A stretch of DNA of 64,000 bases from DATLRC01 sp035478435 (GTDB lineage Bacteria; Patescibacteriota; Saccharimonadia; Saccharimonadales; UBA4665): NCBI GenBank assembly GCA_035478435.1, contig DATIJT010000009.1, positions 124,001 through 188,000 on the forward strand. Reading direction: 5' to 3'. Made by a program: the position numbers and the translations under genes. Of the stretch, positions 8,132 to 16,491 are shown one piece after another (positions within the stretch are counted from its first letter, which is position 1; each line of letters starts with the position of its first letter). The notes beneath the pieces were generated by a model. It was not told the origin of the DNA, did not search any database, and saw nothing but the letters and a program-made list of their open reading frames with translations.

Positions 8132-8569
8132 TTAGGCCAGTTCTACGGTTGCTCCAGCTTCTTCCAGAGTTTTCTTGGCGGCTTCGGCGTCTTCTTTCTT
8201 AGCTTTTTCGAGCACTACTTTTGGAGCAGCATCGACGATAGCCTTGGCTTCACCAAGACCGAGCTGAGTGATATCCTTGACGGCCTTGATGACGGCTACC
8301 TTTTGGGCACCGGCATCTTTGAGCATAACGTCGTACTCGCTCTTTTCCTCGGCTGCGGGAGCGGCTTCACCACCAGCTGGAGCCGCCATAGCGACCCCGA
8401 CGGACGTCGGGGCGGCACTGACGCCCCAATACTCTTCGAGGAATTTAACGAATTTGCTGATTTCCAGAGCTGACATTCTATCAAGCTCGGCTACCAGTTT
8501 TTCGAACTCTTTTGGAGTAGTTACTTTTTCAGCCTTTTTGTCTTCAGTCTTCACTTCTTCGTCTGCCAT
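8132..8569 (-). CDS. rplL: Ribosomal protein bL12 (L7/L12)
   Basis: This stalk protein recruits elongation factors. The N-terminal dimerisation domain (residues 15-55) is preceded by an extra acidic/basic tail, then comes an Ala/Pro hinge and the C-terminal domain (EYDVMLKDAGAQKVAVIKAVKDI, LGLGEAKAIVDAAPK), which is canonical. At 145 residues it exceeds the usual ~120 because of the N-terminal extension and the hinge. The hinge is partly encoded by an 18-bp palindrome (8395-8412). It is co-transcribed with rplJ. Confidence 0.96.
   Translation of the reverse strand: MADEEVKTEDKKAEKVTTPKEFEKLVAELDRMSALEISKFVKFLEEYWGVSAAPTSVGVAMAAPAGGEAAPAAEEKSEYDVMLKDAGAQKVAVIKAVKDITQLGLGEAKAIVDAAPKVVLEKAKKEDAEAAKKTLEEAGATVELA
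8395..8412. repeat. CCCCGACG-ga-CGTCGGGG palindrome inside the rplL hinge
   Basis: A perfect 8-bp inverted repeat with a 2-nt loop lies in the low-complexity hinge coding region. The same palindrome with a cta loop occurs at 18619-18637 and a relative at 15770-15789. Confidence 0.7.
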
Positions 8570-8634
8570 GTAAATTTCTCCTTAGTAGAAATTAATTTAT
8601 CAATTGTCGATTAACTATTAGCCTTCGCAAATGG

Positions 8635-9168
8635 CTAATCGCCAATTGCTTGGGCACGGGCATTTAATACGTTCAAAACACCACGGACGTTACCCGCCAA
8701 TACGTTAACGAACCCGCTAAGCGGCGCCGCGATGGTGCCGACCAACATGCCGCGCAGTTGCTCTTTGCTGGGCAAGGCCGCCAAAGCTTTGACGTCTTCG
8801 GCGCCTATGAACTGTCCGTCGGGGGTAATCGCACCCACAAACTCAATAGTTGGCTGGGTTTTGGCGAAGTTAGCTAGCGTTTGGGCCGGGGCTACTTCGT
8901 CTTCGGCGTTTGAGGCGTACATCAGCATGCCGGTTAGGCTGCTAGTGTCTATGCCTTTTAGCTTATCGTCACTCTGCAGAGCCTTAATAACCAAGCGATT
9001 TTTGATAACTTGTACTCGCGTGCCGTTATCCCGAGCTTGGCGGCGCAAAGTCTGCAGTGCCTTGACTGGCGTTCCCTGGTAAGCGGCTACGACCGTTAGT
9101 TTTGAGTTAACTAAGCGATCACTAACTTCCTTAACGACCTGTTGTTTCTTGTCTTTGCTTAAAGCCAT
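8635..9168 (-). CDS. rplJ: Ribosomal protein uL10
   Basis: L10 anchors L12 dimers to the 50S subunit. The N-terminal domain (VVKEVSDRLVNSKLTVVAAYQG, ALRRQARDNGT-type helix, IKNRLVIKAL) and the C-terminal L12-binding helix are present at normal length (177 residues). It is preceded by a recognisable L10 leader with an attenuator and followed by rplL. The 65-nt spacer to rplL contains a 7-bp hairpin (ATTAGCC/GGCTAAT) whose left arm includes the rplJ stop codon. Confidence 0.96.
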   Translation of the reverse strand: MALSKDKKQQVVKEVSDRLVNSKLTVVAAYQGTPVKALQTLRRQARDNGTRVQVIKNRLVIKALQSDDKLKGIDTSSLTGMLMYASNAEDEVAPAQTLANFAKTQPTIEFVGAITPDGQFIGAEDVKALAALPSKEQLRGMLVGTIAAPLSGFVNVLAGNVRGVLNVLNARAQAIGD

Positions 9169-9232
9169 TCTGACTTCCTTTTTTATAATTTACTTTAGGC
9201 AAGTTCTCGACCTATAACTCGCGCTTAGTACC

Positions 9233-9352
9233 AAAAAAGCTTCCTGTCACCAAGAAGCTTCAATGAGTGCTCAAAATCAAAAAGATCATTCGCACCTCGG
9301 CGACATTATCAAGCCTTTGCTTTCGCTCAGCCGTCGCTGTCTTTGGTAACTT
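9233..9352 (-). promoter_or_regulatory. L10 ribosomal-protein leader with attenuator
   Basis: Read on the minus strand, the leader has TTACCAAAGACAGCGACGG, a GCGAAAGC tetraloop stem, CTTGATAATGTCGCCGAGGTG and then an intrinsic terminator (AAGCTTC/GAAGCTT plus T-run, 9233-9260). This is the pattern of the L10 leader found before rplJ-rplL, where L10(L12)4 binding favours termination. The assignment rests on pattern recognition; a covariance search would settle it. Confidence 0.85.
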
Positions 9353-9389
9353 ATCAAGCTTAACAGATTGTAGTTATAAGATCAACTCT

Positions 9390-9408
9390 AAGTCATTCCA
9401 AATGACTT
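9390..9408. other. Perfect 8-bp hairpin after the kinase-ThyX gene
   Basis: AAGTCATT, a 3-nt loop and AATGACTT begin 3 nt after the stop codon. There is no following T-run, so it is more likely an mRNA 3'-end stabiliser or a weak terminator. Confidence 0.5.
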
Positions 9409-9411
9409 AAT

Positions 9412-11793
9412 CTAGGCTTGTTTAAGGTTTTTTGTTTTAGGATTGGCTTGCAGCTGTCCTAATTTGTACTGCGTGTAGCGTTCGGCAGCTAAGCGGGTCA
9501 GTTCCGGATCTTCATCTTTATTGACAAACTTCATGGCTTCGGCCAACAGCGGATGGATTTCAGCCAGCTTTTCATGCATTTCTAGGACCAATTTGCGGTA
9601 GCCAGGGTGGCCTTGGGGTGTCGTGCGTAGTTCGTGCAGGTGGAAAGCCTCACGGGCGTTATAAGTCACCTTCCAGCGCATCTTGTGGCCGAGCAGGGTG
9701 GCGTATTGGGCTTCCAGGCGGTAGCCGGCGGCTTGCAATTGGCTGTAAAGCTCTAAACTTAGGTCAAAACAGCGTTCGAATTGTTCGCTCAGGCCGGCTT
9801 CTTCCACTAGTTCTGGGATGTCAAAGCCATAGCGCGGCGTCAGCAACTGCCATTCCAGGTCTTCTACCATGCGGTGGCGCTGTAAATCGCGGAAAATCCC
9901 GTAATCGCAGACTAGATCCCAGCTATAGTGGGCTTTTTCTAGCGCTCGGCCGGGTTTATGGCGGCGGTTGAGCCGTTCGCCGACATAAGCTTTCAGGACG
10001 GCAACTTTTCTGTCGTATGGCCAGGTCCGTACTTCGTCTTGGATCTGCTGGAGCGATAAGTTGCTGTGTTCATAAAGAATATCCGGCACTAGGTCGAGTT
10101 CGTTCTTGGGCCAAAAATCAACCAATGTAACCGGATTATTGCTAGAGTCGCTGTGGTTGGCTGGTAATTCTTTTTCGGCTAACTCCCTGACAGCTTGGGC
10201 GGTATTGGCCCGATAAGCGATGGCTGCTCCGCCCCGTTCGGGCTTATCGGCTCGCTCCAAAAACATCGGCACCACTTTGCGGCCTTCACGCAATAATGCC
10301 TGGCCGGTAGTTTGCGCTTCTGGCAATTCGTCACTCAGCAGGTGCATGATTAGGCTTTCATAGGCTTGGCCGGAAGCGAAGATGCCAACTGTCGATTTAG
10401 TGGCTACCGGCAAAACCGGCCGCACGGCATCACAGGCTTGGGCTCTAGTGGCGCCCTTCCAGGCTGCATCACGTTCCGCTTCTGGAACATTGGAGTTGGT
10501 CTGCACGTAATCGGTCAGTCTGTGGACCATATCGGAGTAAAGATCGAAAATCTGGTCCATAGTTGCTTCGTATAGCTGCTTGGTCTTTTTACTAAAATGC
10601 TCAGGCGTGTAGTATTTGTACTTACCACTGGTATCTTTTTGGTCGAAGTAAATGTAGCGGGTAGATTGCTCCAAATAGGCGGCCAGCCGTCCCCACTCCA
10701 GCTTTTTAGTGAGTAGATTAGAGGCATTTTCGACCACCACGTGGATGCCGGCTAATTGCTGAACAGAATCGTCGCCATAAGCGGTAATCACGCGTTTCAG
10801 TAGTTGCTCGTCTTTGCCGAGTTTGGCAGCGAACTCGTCCAGGATAGTTACGCGCATATCGTCGCCGCGGCGGCTTAGGCGAGCCATAGCCGCGGCAATA
10901 GTAACTGGGCTGAACTTGTCAGTAAAGACATAAACATTGCCGCTAGAGTCGGTGACCGCGTCGCTCAAGTAAGTTTTGCCAGCTTCTGTAATTTGGAAGA
11001 TGCCATTTTGCTTTTCCACCAATGGTTCATTGGGGTCAATTTCTGGAGTCTGGGCGATGCTTGCTGAAGCTGTTAATGGTGGTTCGTGAGGCGAGACCTG
11101 TAATTTTTTATCTTCAATGATCTCTTTCAGGGCGGTCGGCTGGTTCACGGCAGCTTCAGAGGGTGCGCGTAGGCTCAAATTCTGGGCTGTTAGTTGCCAG
11201 ATCTGCTGGCTAATTTGCGTTGGGTCTTCGGTAGCGAAAACTACTGGTAGGTTGCGTTGTTTGGCTTCCCAGAGGTACCCAGCTCGCACGCGTTCCAAAA
11301 AGGCCGCGTCTAAGTTATCAAACCGCTCGCCGTGGTAGCGGCCGCTCAAGCGTTCTTTGAGTACTGCCACCGGCGCGTCCAGGATAATAGTTAAATCGGG
11401 CTCGATACCGTTGACGGCGAAACTGATAATCCGGTTGATGGTTTCATAATCCGGCACATCGCCCCGGCCATAATACTGAATGGCCAGAGTTGTTAAATAG
11501 TTACGGTCAACCAGGCAAACAATGCCTTGCTCGACGCTTTTCTTAATAACTTGCAGGGATTGGGAACGGGCGGCGTTGTACAGCAGCACTTCGGTATTAG
11601 TGCTCATAGGATAATGCGGGTCTTGGGTTAGCTGGCGAATGGCTCTGGCGGTCAGGTCGCTTTGGCTGTCGGGCTCACGGAAAGTGCGCACCGGCAAACC
11701 GGCGGCCTGCAGCCGGCGGGCCAGTTCGGCCAGTTGCGTAGTCTTGCCAACCCCTTCCGGCCCTTCCAGAACAATATAGCGGCCTCTATTCAT
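9412..11793 (-). CDS. Thymidylate kinase fused to a tandem ThyX-like thymidylate synthase
   Basis: Residues 1-210 are a dTMP kinase: P-loop VLEGPEGVGKTTQ, DRNYLTT and a LERVRAGYL lid region. A linker follows, then two ThyX-like segments. The first (about 280-530) keeps LEQSTRY but has WGR instead of RHR; the second (about 540-780) has RHRMVEDLEWQLLTPRYG, keeping RHR but not the downstream Ser motif. If active, one polypeptide would make dTMP from dUMP (FAD, folate) and phosphorylate it to dTDP. The chosen ATG overlaps the dcd stop (ATGAATAG) and has GAAGG 9 nt upstream. Confidence 0.85.
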   Translation of the reverse strand: MNRGRYIVLEGPEGVGKTTQLAELARRLQAAGLPVRTFREPDSQSDLTARAIRQLTQDPHYPMSTNTEVLLYNAARSQSLQVIKKSVEQGIVCLVDRNYLTTLAIQYYGRGDVPDYETINRIISFAVNGIEPDLTIILDAPVAVLKERLSGRYHGERFDNLDAAFLERVRAGYLWEAKQRNLPVVFATEDPTQISQQIWQLTAQNLSLRAPSEAAVNQPTALKEIIEDKKLQVSPHEPPLTASASIAQTPEIDPNEPLVEKQNGIFQITEAGKTYLSDAVTDSSGNVYVFTDKFSPVTIAAAMARLSRRGDDMRVTILDEFAAKLGKDEQLLKRVITAYGDDSVQQLAGIHVVVENASNLLTKKLEWGRLAAYLEQSTRYIYFDQKDTSGKYKYYTPEHFSKKTKQLYEATMDQIFDLYSDMVHRLTDYVQTNSNVPEAERDAAWKGATRAQACDAVRPVLPVATKSTVGIFASGQAYESLIMHLLSDELPEAQTTGQALLREGRKVVPMFLERADKPERGGAAIAYRANTAQAVRELAEKELPANHSDSSNNPVTLVDFWPKNELDLVPDILYEHSNLSLQQIQDEVRTWPYDRKVAVLKAYVGERLNRRHKPGRALEKAHYSWDLVCDYGIFRDLQRHRMVEDLEWQLLTPRYGFDIPELVEEAGLSEQFERCFDLSLELYSQLQAAGYRLEAQYATLLGHKMRWKVTYNAREAFHLHELRTTPQGHPGYRKLVLEMHEKLAEIHPLLAEAMKFVNKDEDPELTRLAAERYTQYKLGQLQANPKTKNLKQA

Positions 11794-12499
11794 AGGTGGT
11801 GCCTTCAATTGATTGCGGCATAATACGAACGTCTCTGTAGGCTTTAGGCAGCATCATATCCGGTGACCAAGTTTTGATGATTGTTTCCAGGTCGTTGCCC
11901 TGCTGGTATTTACCGCTAAAGCCATCATCACGTCCCCGGCCATAATCGCCTTCCACTTCACCCGTTTCGTGAAAAACTGCTTGGGCGATGCGCTCGCCAA
12001 CTGGCAATAGTACGGTTTCGCGCTCATTTAAGTTATAGATCTCCAAGGTCAGGCGGTTGATATAACCAGGATCTACCCAGCCGGCGTCAAAACAAACGGC
12101 TACGCCGTTGCGCCCCCAGCTGGAACGCGACTTAACTTCGTAAGCGCCCGGTGGTTTGATGCCAAAGAATTCATGGGTATGGGCTAGGATTCTTTCCCGT
12201 GGCTTCAGGCTGATCACCGGATGGTCAAGCGGAATGTTGGCTAGCGGTTGGAAGCCATTCAGTTTGGCCCACTGCCCATGGGGCATGGCTTTGTAAGGCC
12301 CGTCGAAGTAGCGTTCGACGTCTTCTTGGTCAAACGGATTATAAATGGTGCGCTCATTCATGCGCTCGATTCGGTAGTAATGGAAGCCTAGCGTGACGTC
12401 CAAACTAGCATGAGCGACATGCTTGGGGTTGAACGGCACGCAAATAATGTGCCCATCGCCCAGGGCCGCGCGAATCTGAGTGTTGCTATAAACCCCCAC
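11786..12499 (-). CDS. dcd: dCTP deaminase
   Basis: This enzyme deaminates dCTP to dUTP (or dUMP), feeding the adjacent ThyX-like synthase. The diagnostic KSRSSWGRNGVAVCFDAGWVDPGY segment and the following TLEIYNL strand are intact. I chose the GTG that gives MGVYSNTQIRAALGDG because GGAGG lies 4 nt upstream and it aligns with usual Dcd starts; an upstream GTG adds eight residues. The stop overlaps the start of the kinase-ThyX gene, indicating coupled translation of a pyrimidine operon. Confidence 0.93.
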   Translation of the reverse strand: MGVYSNTQIRAALGDGHIICVPFNPKHVAHASLDVTLGFHYYRIERMNERTIYNPFDQEDVERYFDGPYKAMPHGQWAKLNGFQPLANIPLDHPVISLKPRERILAHTHEFFGIKPPGAYEVKSRSSWGRNGVAVCFDAGWVDPGYINRLTLEIYNLNERETVLLPVGERIAQAVFHETGEVEGDYGRGRDDGFSGKYQQGNDLETIIKTWSPDMMLPKAYRDVRIMPQSIEGTTYE

Positions 12500-12573
12500 T
12501 TTGCCTCCAATCTTTCTACCCACTATTTTGGCAATAATAACAAAAATATTCCAGTGTAAAAACTACTACTAAA

Positions 12574-12653
12574 CTCACGGCTTTGGCGCATTTTGCCCGA
12601 AAACTTGCGCTCCGATGCTCAGTTTTCAACCAAACTGCACTCAAAGCCGCGAG
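12574..12653. repeat. Hairpin element A (copy 1 of 2)
   Basis: Outer arms CTCACGGCTTTG and CAAAGCCGCGAG (one mismatch) enclose a second perfect stem GAAAACT/AGTTTTC. The 16-mer CCAAACTGCACTCAAA (12630-12645) recurs exactly, on the other strand, in the element at 18567-18686, as does a flanking TTGGCrCATTTTG. It lies between divergent dcd and the MprF-like gene. Confidence 0.7.
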
Positions 12654-12680
12654 TTGTATAGTTAGCTGCCATAGTACAAT
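12654..12680 (+). promoter_or_regulatory. Probable promoter of the MprF-like gene
   Basis: TTGTAT, a short 15-nt spacer and TACAAT are followed by 8 nt and then the GTG start. A leaderless transcript starting on GTG is predicted. The short spacer weakens the call. Confidence 0.45.
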
Positions 12681-12688
12681 TAAAGGCA

Positions 12689-14389
12689 GTGTCGCCTTTT
12701 AGCCAAGTAACTAAAATTGATACAACCAGTCATAGGGTCGGCCGCCTGGTCAGCAAATTAGTCGGTTTGCACGGCCTATTCGTTTTGGCTTTGGCCCTGC
12801 TGGAACAGATAGCCGCGCGCCACAACTCCCGGTTAAATGACTTAACGGTTGGGTTGCCTCTGCTGATTGGCCTGAGTTTAGTTTATTTGAGCACTTTACT
12901 GGCCAGGTATAAGCGCCACGCCTGGGTAGTGGCGGTGTTTGTTTACGCTTTTTTACTTGGGCTTAACACGACTGCCATCCTAAACGCCGCTAACCACCAC
13001 TTAGAATTAATTGATTTGGCTCGCTCGTTGTTGGTGCCTGTGGGCGTGTTAGCGTTATTAATAATATCGCGACGGGAATTTGCTGTCCGCAGCGATATTG
13101 TGGCTTGGCGTTCATCGCTCAGGTTCGCTTTGGCCATCTTGCTTGTCGCCACTATCTACGGCGCCGCGGGCTTTATACTGCTAGATGAATCGGACTTCCA
13201 CGAAGAGTTTGGCCCTGTCCAAGCCCTGCACCGGACGCTTGACCAGTTTGACCTGACTACCACCCACCCACTGGTGCCTTACACCAAACGCGCCCAACTC
13301 TTTGAAGACTCCTTAACTTTTGTGAGCATTGGCTCTTTAATTTACGTGGTGACAGCTTTTTTCCAGCCGCTTAAATCGCGCTTTGTAGATCAAGCCGCCA
13401 ACCGGCAGCGCTTACGGCAATTACTGCAAGCCTGCCCCGCCCCGAGCGAAGACTTTTTCAAACTCTGGCCGCATGACAAGCAATACTTTTTTGACTCTAG
13501 TGGTCGGGCGGCCCTGGCTTTCAGAGTCCAGCGCGGCGTGGCCTTGTGCCTGGGTGACCCCGTTGGTGACCACAAGCGCTTCAAAACCTTGCTACGGGAT
13601 TTCGAAGAGCTGTGCTATGGCAATGATTGGACGGCGGCCTTCATCCACACTGAAGGTAAGCACCAGGAACTCTACGGGTCGTTTGGCTATAAGTTACAAA
13701 AAATCGGCCAGGAAGCGGTTGTGGATATCGCGCATTTCGAACGCCACGTGGCTGGCAATAAGTACTTCCGTAACATCCAAAACCGCTTTAATAAGCTCGG
13801 CTACGAATGCGAAGTATTGTCACCGCCGCACCACGTGGCTGTCCTGGAGCGTTTGGGCCAAGTGTCGCAAGGATGGCTGGCCCGGCCGGGCCGAAACGAG
13901 CGCAGGTTCGTCATGGGCTACTTTAGTTATGAGTACATGCAGCAATGCCAGCTCATGGTCGCCAAGGACGCCGCCGGGACGATCCAGGGCTTCCTAAACC
14001 TAGTGCCAGCGCCTTTCGATGGCCAGGAAGCGACTTTTGACTTATTACGCCACAGCCCTGAGAGCCCGGCTAACCTTAACGACTATTTGCTAGTGAATTT
14101 TTTAAACTACTCTGGGAAGCAGGGCTACCAGCGCTTGAATCTGGGACTGTGCCCCTTGACCGGCCTAGATAAACTAGATAAAGATGAGGAGCAGGCTTCC
14201 TTCATAGACAACTTTTTGCACTTTGTCTATGCTAACGGCGACCGTTTTTATTCGTTCAGTGGCTTGCACCGCTTCAAAGCCAAGTACCAGCCGGCTTGGA
14301 GTGATCGCTATATTGTTTACAAAGGTAATGTGCGCGTTTTTTCGCGGGTTATGAACGCCCTAATGCGTGCCGTGCGGGTCAGACTCTAG
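12689..14389 (+). CDS. MprF-like phosphatidylglycerol lysyltransferase domain protein
   Basis: The first ~230 residues hold about six membrane segments. The C-terminal half (from LLQACPAPSEDFFKLWPHDKQYFF) matches the DUF2156/LPG-synthetase GNAT-fold domain, with CLGDPVGDHKRF, AAFIHTEGKHQELYGSFGYKLQKIGQEAVVDI split by conserved turns, and a final FSGLHRFKAKYQPAW. The family transfers an aminoacyl group from tRNA to membrane lipid, lowering negative surface charge. The 566 residues are shorter than full MprF, so the flippase part is reduced. The GTG start follows a TACAAT box by 8 nt. The substrate is inferred. Confidence 0.8.
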   Translation: MSPFSQVTKIDTTSHRVGRLVSKLVGLHGLFVLALALLEQIAARHNSRLNDLTVGLPLLIGLSLVYLSTLLARYKRHAWVVAVFVYAFLLGLNTTAILNAANHHLELIDLARSLLVPVGVLALLIISRREFAVRSDIVAWRSSLRFALAILLVATIYGAAGFILLDESDFHEEFGPVQALHRTLDQFDLTTTHPLVPYTKRAQLFEDSLTFVSIGSLIYVVTAFFQPLKSRFVDQAANRQRLRQLLQACPAPSEDFFKLWPHDKQYFFDSSGRAALAFRVQRGVALCLGDPVGDHKRFKTLLRDFEELCYGNDWTAAFIHTEGKHQELYGSFGYKLQKIGQEAVVDIAHFERHVAGNKYFRNIQNRFNKLGYECEVLSPPHHVAVLERLGQVSQGWLARPGRNERRFVMGYFSYEYMQQCQLMVAKDAAGTIQGFLNLVPAPFDGQEATFDLLRHSPESPANLNDYLLVNFLNYSGKQGYQRLNLGLCPLTGLDKLDKDEEQASFIDNFLHFVYANGDRFYSFSGLHRFKAKYQPAWSDRYIVYKGNVRVFSRVMNALMRAVRVRL

Positions 14390-15012
14390 GCCGCGGTCAG
14401 AGACCTGTGAATAGCTTCCATAGTCAATTTATGGACGGTTGTTATATCAGTGGCGCCATCGATGACTGTGGCGCCGTAATGCTGGGCGGCCGCTTTGTAG
14501 CCCTCAATAGTCCGCTGGTGAAAGGCTTGGTTTTGCCTTTCAAAGTAATCTTTGGCTTTAGCCTGAGCGGCCCGGCGACTTGTCAAAACTGCCTCTGGTG
14601 CCTGGTAAACGATTATTAGGTTGGCTTTATCTATCTTTATAGCTTTATCGGCAAGTTGGTAGCCGAGTTTTTGGTCGAACCCGCCGCCAAAAACTTGGTA
14701 AGCCACCATTGACAGGGCGCTGCGGTCGACCAAGACTATTACGCCCTCGCTCACTAGTTTTTTAAGTCTTTCGGCCAGCGAATAGTGCATTGCCAGGGCT
14801 ATATAGGCGTCGGTTTCGGCCGGCCGCGGGTAGTTCGAAAACAGGACTCTCCGCAAAGCCTCATTGATGTCCGTGCCACCAAGTACGTGCAGGCACTCAA
14901 CTTTGTAGCCTTGTCGCTTTAGAGCATCGGCGGCCAATTCCAGCTGGGTACTTTTGCCCACGCCGTCCGGACCATCGAACATAATGACAAACCCACGCTT
15001 AAGCCTATTCAT
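14386..15012 (-). CDS. tmk: Thymidylate kinase-like protein (second copy)
   Basis: The protein has the dTMP-kinase P-loop FDGPDGVGKSTQL, a DRSALSMVAYQ DR motif and a RRAAQAKAKDYFERQ lid. It is a stand-alone 208-residue kinase in addition to the kinase domain fused to ThyX. Divergence at the substrate loop (VLGGTDINEALRR) means it could phosphorylate another nucleoside monophosphate. It follows rplA; a CATAAT box ends 6 nt before the chosen ATG. It converges with the MprF-like gene (4-nt overlap). Confidence 0.85.
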   Translation of the reverse strand: MNRLKRGFVIMFDGPDGVGKSTQLELAADALKRQGYKVECLHVLGGTDINEALRRVLFSNYPRPAETDAYIALAMHYSLAERLKKLVSEGVIVLVDRSALSMVAYQVFGGGFDQKLGYQLADKAIKIDKANLIIVYQAPEAVLTSRRAAQAKAKDYFERQNQAFHQRTIEGYKAAAQHYGATVIDGATDITTVHKLTMEAIHRSLTAA

Positions 15013-15035
15013 GCGACCATTATGCCACAAATTAA

Positions 15036-16064
15036 TTAGTTGATAGTGGCCAAATCAACAGAAATACTCGGCCCCATAGTTGTAGTCAGGTAAACAGATT
15101 TCAAATAGGTGCCTTTAACGCTCGACGGCTTATTGGCTTTGATGCTAGTTAGCACAGCCTGGGCATTTTGGAGCAATTGTGCAGGCGTGAAGCTAGCTTT
15201 GCCGACGCCCAAGTGAACAATGCCGGTGCTATCTACGCGGTACTCTACTCGCCCGGCCTTGGCTTCGTTAACTGCTTTGGCCACGTCTGTTGTCACCGTG
15301 CCGCTTTTGGGGTTAGGCATTAGGCCTTTCGGACCAAGGGTGCGGGCGTACTTGCCAAGTTTAGGCATCATGGCCGGTGTGGCGATTAAAATGTCGAAGT
15401 TAAGGTTGCCCTTCTCGAGTTCAGCTAGCAAATCTTCATTGCCGGCAATTTCAGCGCCGGCTTTTTTGGCGGCTGCGGCATCATCGGCTTCAGCCAACAC
15501 AGCAATTCTTACTGACTTGCCGCTGCCGGCCGGCAGGACTAAATTGTCGCGGATATTTTGGTCGGACTGTTTAGGATCGACGTATAAGTTAACGTGCATC
15601 TCAACCGTGGCGTCAAACTTAACTGGGCTGGTTTTGACGGCTAAAGCGACTGCTTCCTCTAGACTATAGAGTTTACCCTTCTCGAGTAGTTCGGCAACTT
15701 TACGGAATTTCTTGCCGCTGCGCTCTAGGCGCGAGCGAGCTGGTTTCGCCGACGCCTTTCGGGTCGGCGCTCCGACCGTAGCGTCGGAGTTGGACTGCAT
15801 TGCCTCTGCTTTGCGTTCCTCTTTAGCCTCTTTTTCGGCCGTTTCTTTTAAGGCTTTAGAGCTCCTTTTGCCAGCTTTGGCAGTGGTTTTGGGCTCAGAA
15901 CTAGCCCCGGATTCACTAGCAGCCGCTTCGATTTCTTGAGTCTCCTCACTTGGAGCGGCCTCAATTATTAGTTCGGCCTCTTTTAGGTCTTTTTCTTTGC
16001 TGATTTTAGCATTAGTTTTGTCTAATTTTGCCGCTTTGGCGGCTGGTTTGGCTTTTTCTGCCAT
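15036..16064 (-). CDS. rplA: Ribosomal protein uL1 with long N-terminal extension
   Basis: The last ~225 residues are a complete L1 (KFRKVAELLEKGKLYSLEEA, PAMMPKLGKYARTLGPKGLMPNPK, TGIVHLGVGKASF). In front lies a ~115-residue Ala/Lys/Glu-rich, low-complexity extension unusual for L1, part of it encoded by two tandem palindromes at 15747-15789. The start MAEKAKP has GGAG 5 nt upstream; a further ATG directly precedes it. It is separated from rplK by two unknown genes and preceded by a strong GC hairpin. Confidence 0.95.
   Translation of the reverse strand: MAEKAKPAAKAAKLDKTNAKISKEKDLKEAELIIEAAPSEETQEIEAAASESGASSEPKTTAKAGKRSSKALKETAEKEAKEERKAEAMQSNSDATVGAPTRKASAKPARSRLERSGKKFRKVAELLEKGKLYSLEEAVALAVKTSPVKFDATVEMHVNLYVDPKQSDQNIRDNLVLPAGSGKSVRIAVLAEADDAAAAKKAGAEIAGNEDLLAELEKGNLNFDILIATPAMMPKLGKYARTLGPKGLMPNPKSGTVTTDVAKAVNEAKAGRVEYRVDSTGIVHLGVGKASFTPAQLLQNAQAVLTSIKANKPSSVKGTYLKSVYLTTTMGPSISVDLATIN
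15747..15789. repeat. Two tandem palindromes within the rplA extension
   Basis: CGCCGAC/GTCGGCG (15747-15769) and CTCCGAC/GTCGGAG (15770-15789) are perfect 7-bp stems placed back to back in the disordered-tail coding region. The second has the minus-strand core CCGACGCTACG, shared with the palindrome at 18619-18637. Confidence 0.65.
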
Positions 16065-16084
16065 CATGACTCCTTCGTGGTGCA

Positions 16085-16145
16085 AACCCCGCCTGCCTTG
16101 CCTGTCCGTCCTGTCGGAAAGACAGGCGGGCAGGTGGCCGGGTCC
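16085..16145 (-). promoter_or_regulatory. GC-rich hairpin leader before rplA
   Basis: The intergenic RNA contains complementary GCCTGTC/GACAGGC and nested CCTGCCCGCC/GGCAGGCGGGG segments just upstream of the rplA Shine-Dalgarno. L1 operons often carry an L1-binding leader here, but I cannot match the known consensus, so it may only be a CPR-type GC repeat. Confidence 0.45.
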
Positions 16146-16161
16146 CACAAAATTAAATTAT

Positions 16162-16488
16162 TTAATCGGCCTTCATTCGGCTTGCTAATTCTTCTACTTG
16201 CGCTCTTACGTCAGCCGGCAAATTGGCTACAATACCCGGGTGCTCTTGCACAAGTCTTAGACAAGTTGATCCTTGATATGCAATGAGCTGGCGACTAGTT
16301 TCAATAGTCCGGAATGCTTCCAGTGCCCTTTCTAGTCTTTGGCCTAGAGCGGCCGGTTGTTTGACGATTTCTCCTACGCTATTAAAAGTATCGACTACAG
16401 GGATATCTGTTAGGAAATGATCGGTTGCACCCGGATACAAAGGCACAAGGCCTACTGGATATATATTAGCTAAGCCTTCAACCGTCAT
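16162..16488 (-). CDS. Hypothetical protein inserted between rplK and rplA
   Basis: I do not recognise this 108-residue protein. It has a hydrophobic N-terminal part (VEGLANIYPVGLVPLYPGAT), no clear membrane helix, and a helical C-terminal half (ALGQRLERALEAFRTIETSRQLI, LPADVRAQVEELASRMKAD). It starts 3 nt after the previous small gene's stop, so the two are probably coupled. L11 and L1 genes are adjacent in almost all bacteria, so its position is unusual. Confidence 0.55.
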   Translation of the reverse strand: MTVEGLANIYPVGLVPLYPGATDHFLTDIPVVDTFNSVGEIVKQPAALGQRLERALEAFRTIETSRQLIAYQGSTCLRLVQEHPGIVANLPADVRAQVEELASRMKAD

Positions 16489-16491
16489 TTT

